Assembly (NCBI GenBank): GCA_046545675.1
Contig: JBKGZI010000354.1
Location: 1-6,301 of the forward strand
Reading direction: 5' to 3'
Length of the DNA: 6,301 nt
Origin: CAYLTX01 sp046545675
Lineage (GTDB): Bacteria > Myxococcota_A > Bradymonadia > Bradymonadales > Bradymonadaceae
Shown here in pieces: positions 1 to 5,915 of this stretch. The notes beneath the pieces are model-generated. The model saw only the letters and a list, made by a program, of their open reading frames with translations, was not told where the DNA came from and searched no databases. How positions within the stretch are numbered: position 1 is the first letter of the stretch; every line of letters begins with the position of its first letter. The position numbers and the translations under genes were made by a program.

Positions 1-2
1 CG

Positions 3-95
3 CTCATCGGTCAGAAGACCAAGGTCGCCACCTCCGAGATCGACCCGATCTGCGCGCTGCAGGCGACGATGCACGGCCTGGACGTCATCACCGTC
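3..95 (+). pseudogene. Internal fragment of S-adenosylhomocysteine hydrolase (adenosylhomocysteinase), truncated
   Basis: Reading from base 3 on the plus strand gives a high-GC3 frame containing SEIDPICALQATMHGLDVIT. This matches the SAHH signature around V-T-E-I-D-P-I-C-A-L-Q-A-A-M-E-G-Y-E-V, which lies just after the Rossmann GxGxxG of the NAD-binding domain, its Glu contacting the NAD ribose. SAHH hydrolyses S-adenosylhomocysteine to adenosine and homocysteine in the cytoplasm. Similarity stops near base 95, about where the last 170-200 residues of the enzyme should begin. The frame then stays open to a stop at 480-482, but only as the antisense of brxC, giving no SAHH-like sequence. The 5' part lies outside the window. 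Some positions differ from the usual consensus (K-T-K-V-A-T-S before EIDPI), which may reflect divergence or decay. I call it a 3'-truncated gene remnant; an assembly chimera is the main alternative. Family identification is fairly secure, the remnant status is inferred. Confidence 0.68.
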
Positions 96-149
96 AAGCC
101 TTGGGGCTGGACTGGCGCTAGGCTCCGCGGGCAGCAAGCAGCCGCTCCG
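96..149. other. Junction between the SAHH fragment and the end of brxC
   Basis: These 54 bases resemble neither SAHH nor the start of a further BREX gene. They hold short direct repeats: GCTCCGC at 122-128 and 144-150, and CGCTAG at 116-121 and 148-153, the second copies running into the brxC stop codon. I see no tRNA, no T-tract terminator and no recognisable insertion-sequence end. The repeats are short enough to be chance in high-GC DNA, but they sit exactly where the expected gene order breaks. Confidence 0.4.
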
Positions 150-3100
150 CTAGAGGAGTCTTACGTGGTGGCCTTGATCGAGCTTCGCGCGGACCTTCTT
201 GCGGAGCTGCTCGAGGACGAGGTCGAGTTCGTCTTCGTTGGTGATGGTGACGTTGTTCAGGCGGTGTTCGATCTTTTCGATCTCGACGGTCTCGCTGGCG
301 AGCTCGTCGAGGCGTTCGTGGGCCTCGCGTTCGGCGCCGGGGAGCTTGATCTCCATCTCGCGTTCGAGGGCAGCGAGCGTGGGGGCGATGGCCTCGGCGT
401 CGGTGTCGGTGAGGGCCTCGGTGAGCGGGCGCAGCACGTGGTTCGACTGGTCGGCGTCGAGGGTGGAGAAGGCGTCGCGTAACTTCACCGCGTCGCGGTG
501 GGCCTCGGCGGCGCGGCCGCGGCGGGCCAGCAGGTCGGCGCGGGCGTCGCGGTAGGCGCTTCGGATGGTGTCGAGGTCGGTGGTGAGGCTGATGGCCTCG
601 TTCCACGGCTTCCTTCGGCCGAGCTGCTCGTCGATGCGCTCGCCGGCGGTGCGGACGTCTTCGGTGAGGGCATCGGATTGGTCGAGCTGGCGGTAGTGGT
701 GCTCGTAGACGTCGTGGAGCTCGATAACCTGCTCGATGGCCTCGTCGTTGAGCTCCTGGGCGTAGATGCCGAGCTGCTGGAAGCCGTCGTTTAAGATGTC
801 GTAGTGCTGCTTGACGCGCTCGACGGTCTTCTCGATGCGCCGCGAGGTGCGGCAGGCGTCCAGCGCGCGCTCGAGCTGGGCGAGGGCCTCGGGGAGGCCG
901 CGCTCGCCGGGGAGCTTCGATAGCTTGCGGCGCACGCGGCTGAGCTCTTTGGCCTTGCCGGGGAAGGCCCGGTAGACGGCGTCGGCGATGGCCTCTTCTT
1001 CCGGGGCGATGGACAGGCCCAGACGCTTCTCGAAGAGCTGGCGAATCTTGACGCGGTCGCGCGGCGAGATGCTGCGCTCGCCGGCGGGGTAATAGTCGGC
1101 GCGGCGGAGCTCGCTGATCTTGGTGAAGAGGGTCTGGGTGCCGGGGTCTTTGTAGCTCGTGATGCGGCTCTGGCCCTCGGGCTCGACGGTGATCTTGCGG
1201 CCGCGGAGCAGTCCGGCCAACGCGGCTTGCACGAGCGACGGGTGGTAGCCGTAGGGCTGGTCGGTGAACTTGGCGAAGAGCGTCGAGCCGTTGATGCCCG
1301 AGGTCTCCTCGATGGTGCGCTCGATCTGGGCGGGGATGCTGCCGCCGCAGTGGGCTTCGTAGCGGCCGTTGTCGAGGCGCAGAATGCCCAAGCCCTCCTC
1401 CATGAATTTGGGCGTGGCGCCGGCGAGGCTGTCGGTCAGGAGCTGCTTGAGCTCGGACTCGGTGACCGTCTCGGCGGTGTAGTGCGGGTAGAGCTCGGGC
1501 AATAGATCTGCGCCGATGCGGTGCAGCGCGGTGCGGAAGCTGCCGCCCTTGTCGCGCGGGGCGATGTCCTGGCCGCGGAAGTACACCGCGCCCTGCATGA
1601 AGGCATCCTCGATGGAGTCGCGCACGTGCTTTCGGAGCTGCTCCTCGCGCTGGCGCTCCTCGATGAGCAGTCGCTGCTTGTCGGCCGACAGCGACTCGCG
1701 GCGGGTGTCGTAGCGCTGGATCATGCGCTGAGACTTGCCCCACTCGCGGGCGGCGTCGTCGACCTTCTTGGCCTCGCCGACGATCCACAGGATGCGGTCT
1801 TTGAGGTTGTGCTGTCCGCTGCGGCGGGTCCACTCGGCGATGCTGCGCTCGCCGGCGCCGACATAGCGGAAGTCGACGGGCACCGACGCCTTGCCGCGCA
1901 CGCTGCGCAGCGAGACGTCTTCGTGGCCGCGGTTGTCGGTGAACCAGGCGTTCCACGACATGCTCGTGCCCTTGAGGCGGGGCATGTCGGTTTCGGCGAT
2001 GAGCTTTTGGAGTTGGTCCTGGACGCGCTCGCTGAGGTCTTCGGAGGTCAGGCTGATCTTGTCGCGCTCGGCGGCCCACTCCTGGCCGGCCGACGACTGC
2101 AGCTTGTAGCCGTGCTTCTCGGAGTAGCTGACCAGGTTCTCTTTGCGCAGCCGCTCGAGCGCCGACTCGACCTCGTCGGTGTTGTCGCCGCGGTCGAGCC
2201 GGTCGTAGAGGCAACGAGCGACAAACTCCGCGGTGGTCGGCTGGGTGTCCTGGATGAGCTGCAATAAGGCGACGACCTTGGCGACGCGCAGGGCCTCTTC
2301 GTCTGCGGTCTCGGAGTACCAGTTGCGGATCTTGGTCATCGTGTTCTGGGTGTCGACGTCGAGCGCCGACTCCTGAACGTCATAGATGTCGTCGAAGGTG
2401 ATGAGCGTACCGACCGGGCGTTCGGCGAATTCCTTCTCGCGGAAGAGCTCGCCGAGGAGCTGGATGAGCCCGCGGATGGCGTGGGTGTCGCCCTGCACAC
2501 GCGTCGAGCGGGTGCGAATCGCGGAGGTGATCTCCATCAAGAGGTCGATATGCGCCGGGAGCAGCGGATAGACCTCGGTGAACTCCTCTTCGGTGACGCT
2601 CTGACACTTGTGGGCGTAGAGCTTGAGGTTGTGGCGGAACTCCTGGAAGAGCTCGCCGAGCTCGTCGGCGGCGTCTGCAGTCTTTTGGAGCAGGCGCTTA
2701 TGGACGACGTCTCGGATATTGGTCGCGTCGAGGTGGACGCGCAGCCTGGGCTTGAAGCGTCCCTTGAGCTTGCCGAGCACGGTCGACTCGCTCTCCTCTT
2801 CGAGCTTCTCTTGGCCGGTGACGAGCAGCCAGACCTTGCCCTGGAGTCGCTGGCCGAGCGCCGAGACGAAGCTCTGCAGGCGCAGCATGCGCTGGTCGTC
2901 CTGGTGGATATATTGGCTGACCTCGTCGATGACGATGAACAGCGTCCTGGGCTTGTCGCCTTTGTTCGGAGCGCGGTGCTCGAGCATGTCGCCGATGGCG
3001 TCGGTCGCCTCGTTGGGCGACCAGTTGGTGCTCAGGCCAATGCGGCTCTCGAACCAAGCGGTGGGCGTGGCGAAGTTCTCCGGAAAGAGATGGTGCATCA

Positions 3101-3800
3101 TGCGCGAGAACACGTCCTCGGCCATCTCTTCGTCGCGGGCTTCCTCCCAGGGCTTACCGAGCTGCTCGTCGACGACGGCGAGGAAGTCGTCCCAGTGGCC
3201 GTCGCGCTCGAGCTTGAGCTCGTATTCGGCGACGGTCGGGCTGGTCGAGCAATAATTCAAACGCTTCTGTACTTCGCGGAGCACGGCCGAGTGGATCTGC
3301 TCATTGTCGCGGGCGGTGCCGCCGACGTCGAAGACCACTGAGAGCGGATCGACGCGCTCGAGCAGCCCGTTCCAGGCGTCGTGAAATTCGACGGCCTTCG
3401 GCGAGGTGTCGCGCGTGAGCAAGCGGTCGGCGAGCGGGCTACCGTCGGGCAGCGTGCGTCCGTCGAGCGCGAGTCCCAGGAGCTTGGCGAAGCTCGACTT
3501 ACCGGAGCCATAGAAGCCCGAGATCCACACCGACGGCAGGTCGGCGCCGGCGGATTGGTCGAGCTGCTCGGTCATGCCGGTCAGCAGGCGCACGTATTGT
3601 TCGTGGATGCCGTTGGGCACGCGCTTTTGGTGCGGGTGACCCTCGGGATAGCCGCCGGTGATGATGTACTCGGAGACCTCGTCCGCGAGCTTCTCGGGAC
3701 TCTGCTCGTGAAAGTAGATGACCGGCGGGATATCGCGGGTGACATCGGCCTGAAAGAGGCGCGCGATCTGCTGAGTCTTTGGCGTCGTAGCGGTTGTCAT
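150..3800 (-). CDS. brxC: BREX system P-loop ATPase BrxC (PglY family)
   Basis: BrxC is the large ATPase of BREX phage-defence systems, a cytoplasmic AAA-like protein thought to form part of the complex that directs host DNA methylation by PglX and blocks phage replication. The 1216 residues match the usual length near 1200. The N-terminus (QIARLFQADVTRDIPPV, residues 10-26) is the typical BrxC opening. Walker A is GFYGSGKSS at about 95-103 (Lys101), Walker B is LFIVIDE at 287-293 followed by VSQYI, and a sensor-like WLLVTGQEKL lies at 324-333. Residues about 520-575 look like a winged helix, 690-735 is a charged probable coiled coil, and the last 250 residues are helical and acidic. The end (LRKKVRAKLDQGHHVRLL) looks like a natural C-terminus, so the gene seems intact. 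Its ATG overlaps the brxB stop as ATGA and lacks a clear ribosome site, implying coupled translation. The gene that should follow, pglX, is absent from the window. Confidence 0.95.
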   Translation of the reverse strand: MTTATTPKTQQIARLFQADVTRDIPPVIYFHEQSPEKLADEVSEYIITGGYPEGHPHQKRVPNGIHEQYVRLLTGMTEQLDQSAGADLPSVWISGFYGSGKSSFAKLLGLALDGRTLPDGSPLADRLLTRDTSPKAVEFHDAWNGLLERVDPLSVVFDVGGTARDNEQIHSAVLREVQKRLNYCSTSPTVAEYELKLERDGHWDDFLAVVDEQLGKPWEEARDEEMAEDVFSRMMHHLFPENFATPTAWFESRIGLSTNWSPNEATDAIGDMLEHRAPNKGDKPRTLFIVIDEVSQYIHQDDQRMLRLQSFVSALGQRLQGKVWLLVTGQEKLEEESESTVLGKLKGRFKPRLRVHLDATNIRDVVHKRLLQKTADAADELGELFQEFRHNLKLYAHKCQSVTEEEFTEVYPLLPAHIDLLMEITSAIRTRSTRVQGDTHAIRGLIQLLGELFREKEFAERPVGTLITFDDIYDVQESALDVDTQNTMTKIRNWYSETADEEALRVAKVVALLQLIQDTQPTTAEFVARCLYDRLDRGDNTDEVESALERLRKENLVSYSEKHGYKLQSSAGQEWAAERDKISLTSEDLSERVQDQLQKLIAETDMPRLKGTSMSWNAWFTDNRGHEDVSLRSVRGKASVPVDFRYVGAGERSIAEWTRRSGQHNLKDRILWIVGEAKKVDDAAREWGKSQRMIQRYDTRRESLSADKQRLLIEERQREEQLRKHVRDSIEDAFMQGAVYFRGQDIAPRDKGGSFRTALHRIGADLLPELYPHYTAETVTESELKQLLTDSLAGATPKFMEEGLGILRLDNGRYEAHCGGSIPAQIERTIEETSGINGSTLFAKFTDQPYGYHPSLVQAALAGLLRGRKITVEPEGQSRITSYKDPGTQTLFTKISELRRADYYPAGERSISPRDRVKIRQLFEKRLGLSIAPEEEAIADAVYRAFPGKAKELSRVRRKLSKLPGERGLPEALAQLERALDACRTSRRIEKTVERVKQHYDILNDGFQQLGIYAQELNDEAIEQVIELHDVYEHHYRQLDQSDALTEDVRTAGERIDEQLGRRKPWNEAISLTTDLDTIRSAYRDARADLLARRGRAAEAHRDAVKLRDAFSTLDADQSNHVLRPLTEALTDTDAEAIAPTLAALEREMEIKLPGAEREAHERLDELASETVEIEKIEHRLNNVTITNEDELDLVLEQLRKKVRAKLDQGHHVRLL
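3797..3800 (-). promoter_or_regulatory. brxB/brxC ATGA stop-start overlap
   Basis: The brxC ATG shares bases with the brxB TGA. The upstream sequence is AT-rich (TCGTATAAATT) with no purine-rich Shine-Dalgarno, so brxC is probably translated by ribosomes that have just terminated on brxB. Confidence 0.8.
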
Positions 3801-4459
3801 AATTTATACGAGTCGGGAGTGTAGATGCGCGGGCGGTAGTCGCGGTCAGGCGGCAATTGGCCCATGAAGGACAGGCCGGCGTCGCCTTCTTTTTTGCCCG
3901 GGTACAGCAGAACGACAGGCAGGTTGTGCGTGCGACCGTCGAGATGTTTCAGCAGCGCCGAGGTACGCATAAAGGGATAGAGCGCGCCGGTGCGGCCGAG
4001 AAAGACGACGGTGCGCTCGGCGCGCTCCGGGTCTTCCTCGACGAGTCGATCGATGTCGGCGGCGATGTCGGCGGCGAGCCCGTCGGGGCCCTCGATGACC
4101 TGGATGATCTTCTCTTTCAAGAATTTGAGCGCACGCTCCGGAGCGCGCGAGGACAAGCGCCTTTCCAACTCGACGAGCTTGTCGAGCGCGTCGTCGCCGA
4201 GCTCGCGGCGGAGGCGCTCGATCATGAGCTTTTGCAGCGAGATCGAATGCATCACCCAGCCGTGGGAGGCAAGATCAGGGGCGAGCTCGCGGATCTGATC
4301 GCGCAGCTCCCACTCGTCCTCGGGCGCGTAGACCACGATGGCGAAGCGATAATTGCGCATCGTCGAGATCTTGGGGCCGCTGTCGTCGATGAGGTCTTCG
4401 CGCAACGCCTTGATGGTGCGCGACAGCGCTTTTGCTCGATAGTCGGGGACGGTGCTCAT
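3797..4459 (-). CDS. brxB: BREX protein BrxB (DUF1788 family)
   Basis: BrxB is a small core BREX protein with no proven biochemical activity; it is required in the characterised type 1 systems. The 220 residues cover the whole DUF1788 domain: an N-terminal strand YRFAIVVYAPEDEW at 37-50, a HGWVMHSISLQKLMIE segment at 66-81, a helical middle, and the diagnostic C-terminal part with FLGRTGALYPFMRTSALLKH at 153-172, LPVVLLYPGKK at 180-190 and the DRDYRPRIY ending at 205-213. I chose the ATG at 4459 because it overlaps the brxA stop as ATGA, like the neighbouring junctions, and because the seven extra residues from an ATG at 4480 (MGRRGHP) overlap brxA and do not look like the family. A weak GAGG lies upstream. 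It sits between brxA and brxC, the order seen across BREX loci. Confidence 0.94.
   Translation of the reverse strand: MSTVPDYRAKALSRTIKALREDLIDDSGPKISTMRNYRFAIVVYAPEDEWELRDQIRELAPDLASHGWVMHSISLQKLMIERLRRELGDDALDKLVELERRLSSRAPERALKFLKEKIIQVIEGPDGLAADIAADIDRLVEEDPERAERTVVFLGRTGALYPFMRTSALLKHLDGRTHNLPVVLLYPGKKEGDAGLSFMGQLPPDRDYRPRIYTPDSYKL
4456..4459 (-). promoter_or_regulatory. brxA/brxB ATGA stop-start overlap
   Basis: The brxA TGA and brxB ATG share an ATGA tetranucleotide. Only a weak purine patch (GAGG, about 10 bases upstream) precedes it. This overlap is the main reason for preferring the start at 4459 over the in-frame ATG at 4480. Confidence 0.8.
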
Positions 4460-5226
4460 CGGGTGACCTCGTCGGCCCATTGTTTGAGGCTCGAGCGCTG
4501 GCTTGTGAATTCGGTCAGGTCGCCCATTCGGCGCAGTTCGACGCCTTCGAGGGTGCGGATGCGATCCTCGAGAAATTTGCCGGTCAACCCCACGGAGCGA
4601 AGATAGGGATTCTCGAGCAGTGAGCCGCTAGACTTCACCTCACGCAAGAGGTGCAGCAAATACGAGAGCGCTTCGTCGGGCACCCGCGGATAGACCAGGC
4701 GGCGCGGGTCGCGGTTGGATTCGACGAGCCCGGCGGCGTAGGCCACGCTCAAAAGCTTGCTGGCGAACTCCATGCGAGTGGAGTCGCCCCAGCGGCCGGG
4801 CTGCTGTTCTGCGACCCACCGCGAGACTTGGTCGCGCTCGATCTCGGCGTCGAACCGTTCGCGTCGGGTCACCAGAAAGTCGCCGGTGAAGCTACGATAT
4901 AGCGGGTCGGATAGTTGGACGTGCCAGTGGCAGATCATCGTGCGGGTCTGCACGTCGCGAGGCCGCCACTTCGACAAGAGCCTGAGCGCGGCAGGGAAGG
5001 CGTCGAATCGTGCGCGCATATTGCGCATAATGATCTTAGCGCGGTTCTCGCTCACCTGGCCGAACCATTGACCACTGAAGGCGTCCATCGCGGTGCGCTC
5101 GGATACAGGGTCATCGATATGATCCCAATACGCGCGAGCTTGGTCGACGCCCAGACCAAATCGCAGGATCTGGGTGTGGATCCGCGTCACCTCAGAGGGC
5201 TTTTTGTCGGTAAGACTATCGTTCAT
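4456..5226 (-). CDS. brxA: BREX protein BrxA (DUF1819 family)
   Basis: BrxA is a small core BREX protein; the characterised E. coli homologue is an all-helical DNA-binding protein with winged-helix-like domains. The product here is 256 residues, rather longer than the roughly 200 of type 1 BrxA. Family features are a helical segment at about 58-88 (SENRAKIIMRNMRARFDAFP...LLSKW), the CHWHVQLSDPLYRSFTGDFL region at 99-118 corresponding to the conserved centre of DUF1819, a helix-rich stretch FASKLLSVAYAAGLVE at 154-169, and a C-terminal part ending GDLTEFTSQRSSLKQWADE at 235-253, which resembles the usual family end. The charged first dozen residues and the 120-150 region appear variable. The ATG overlaps the brxE stop as ATGA. 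No Shine-Dalgarno is evident, so translation is probably coupled to brxE. The assignment rests on both sequence pattern and position; pattern alone is moderate. Confidence 0.88.
   Translation of the reverse strand: MNDSLTDKKPSEVTRIHTQILRFGLGVDQARAYWDHIDDPVSERTAMDAFSGQWFGQVSENRAKIIMRNMRARFDAFPAALRLLSKWRPRDVQTRTMICHWHVQLSDPLYRSFTGDFLVTRRERFDAEIERDQVSRWVAEQQPGRWGDSTRMEFASKLLSVAYAAGLVESNRDPRRLVYPRVPDEALSYLLHLLREVKSSGSLLENPYLRSVGLTGKFLEDRIRTLEGVELRRMGDLTEFTSQRSSLKQWADEVTR
5223..5226 (-). promoter_or_regulatory. brxE/brxA ATGA stop-start overlap
   Basis: The brxE TGA and the brxA ATG share ATGA. The preceding bases (CCACCTGCG) give no ribosome binding site, consistent with reinitiation after brxE. 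Confidence 0.8.
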
Positions 5227-5789
5227 CGCAGGTGGTAGTGCGGCTGAGGGTAGCGGTCAGCAAACGGCACGAGCGCAGCGCCCAAGGTGCGTGCGGCTTC
5301 GCGCAGATCGTCCGGCATATCACCGGGTACACGCCGTCCGCCGGGCGTCTCCTCGAATTTGACCTTGCCGGCCTCTCGAAGGGTGGCGGCGAGCTGGTCG
5401 CGGTCGAACTCGTCGTCGAGGAGACGGAGCAACGGCATCGCCTCGGACGGCTCGCCGGCTTCGGTCTTATGCGCCGCCAATCGCTCGTCGAGTTGGCGGT
5501 CGACCTCGTGGCCCAGGTGAAAGAGCGAGCGTTGCTTGTCCGGATCGGCGGCCTGGGAGCGAATCTTGGCGTCCTGTCGGCGCGCCGCTTCTCTGACGGC
5601 CTCGAGCGCGGCCCACCTGTGGGTGCGCGGCAGGAGCCTGCGGAAAAAGTCCCCTCCGCCGAACTCGTCGACAAGATCGGTCGACCACCAGTCGAGCCGA
5701 CTCGGCTCACAGCGCCCCTCCCCGGCCCAGGCGACGAGAATTTGGGTGGCGAGAATGTCATCGAGAACATCGGATGGAAGCTGGTCCAT
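5223..5789 (-). CDS. brxE: BREX type 6 protein BrxE
   Basis: BrxE is a small protein of unknown activity that marks BREX type 6, where it opens the operon ahead of brxA. The 188 residues show the features I associate with this family: an N-terminal helix DDILATQILVAWAGE at 10-24, then WWSTDLVDEFGGGDFFRRLL at 34-53, PRTHRWAALEAVREAAR at 54-70, a charged middle with LFHLGHEVDRQLDERLAAHK at 89-108, and a C-terminal segment ending in FADRYPQPHYHLR. There is no signal peptide, membrane span or recognisable enzyme motif, so it is presumably cytoplasmic. The ATG at 5789 has an AAGGAGG eight bases upstream and is clearly the start. It is the first gene of the coupled brxEABC set. The identification is from recalled family pattern plus gene order; function is not known. 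Confidence 0.85.
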   Translation of the reverse strand: MDQLPSDVLDDILATQILVAWAGEGRCEPSRLDWWSTDLVDEFGGGDFFRRLLPRTHRWAALEAVREAARRQDAKIRSQAADPDKQRSLFHLGHEVDRQLDERLAAHKTEAGEPSEAMPLLRLLDDEFDRDQLAATLREAGKVKFEETPGGRRVPGDMPDDLREAARTLGAALVPFADRYPQPHYHLR

Positions 5790-5797
5790 CTGTGCCC

Positions 5798-5804
5798 CCT
5801 CCTT
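5798..5804 (-). promoter_or_regulatory. Strong Shine-Dalgarno for brxE
   Basis: On the minus strand AAGGAGG lies eight bases before the brxE ATG, a near-perfect match to the 16S rRNA 3' end. It is the only strong ribosome binding site I find in the four-gene set. Confidence 0.85.
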
Positions 5805-5833
5805 CTATGAAAAAAGTTCAAGTTGGCTGCGGC

Positions 5834-5863
5834 ATGCTAGGCCGAGTTGTATGCTAAGGTCAA
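5834..5863 (-). promoter_or_regulatory. Candidate sigma70-like promoter for the brxEABC operon
   Basis: On the minus strand TTGACC (5863-5858) resembles a -35 box and TAGCAT (5839-5834) a -10 box, with an 18-base spacer. Initiation would fall near 5827 and give a leader of roughly 38 bases before brxE. TAGCAT also occurs at 5856-5851 inside the spacer, so ATGCTA(G/A)G is a direct repeat 17 bases apart on the plus strand. This is a pattern match only; the -10 box matches the consensus at four of six positions. Confidence 0.35.
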
Positions 5864-5870
5864 TCCCGGG

Positions 5871-5882
5871 CCTCGAACGAGG
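5871..5882. repeat. 12-base perfect palindrome CCTCGAACGAGG
   Basis: Five-base arms surround a two-base centre, seven bases upstream of the candidate -35 box. It could be an operator half-site pair or a small hairpin. No T-tract follows on either strand, so it is unlikely to be an intrinsic terminator. Confidence 0.3.
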
Positions 5883-5915
5883 GCTACATCGACATCTCTT
5901 TCCCTCGCGACACGA

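Noticed and set aside
116..153. Short direct repeats at the junction as target-site duplications or attachment sites
   Set aside because: The 6-7 base repeats are too short and too close in GC-rich sequence, with no element or integrase between them; kept only as a note on the junction.
118..2214. Long 698-codon minus-strand open frame overlapping brxC
   Set aside because: Its product is an Arg/Pro/Ala-rich sequence typical of an off-frame reading of high-GC coding DNA, and brxC covers the same bases with clear motifs.
1521..2267. Plus-strand open frames antisense to brxC (also 2481-3341 and 2623-3255)
   Set aside because: They are rich in Leu/Val/Ala/Glu or Ser/Arg as expected for antisense shadows, show no family resemblance, and lack ribosome binding sites.
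4460..4480. Seven-residue N-terminal extension of BrxB from the ATG at 4480
   Set aside because: The ATG at 4459 forms the same ATGA overlap as the other junctions and gives a family-like N-terminus.
3857..4606. Plus-strand open frame antisense to brxB and the end of brxA
   Set aside because: It crosses a real gene boundary on the other strand and has no recognisable domain; brxB and brxA explain the region.
5216..5821. Alternative 201-codon minus-strand frame over brxE
   Set aside because: Low-complexity Ser/Arg/Pro composition, and its start ignores the strong ribosome site that positions brxE.
5811..5822. T-run on the minus strand (AACTTTTTTC) as an intrinsic terminator of the nuclease gene
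   Set aside because: No GC-rich stem lies immediately before it, and it is downstream of the candidate promoter in the brxE leader.
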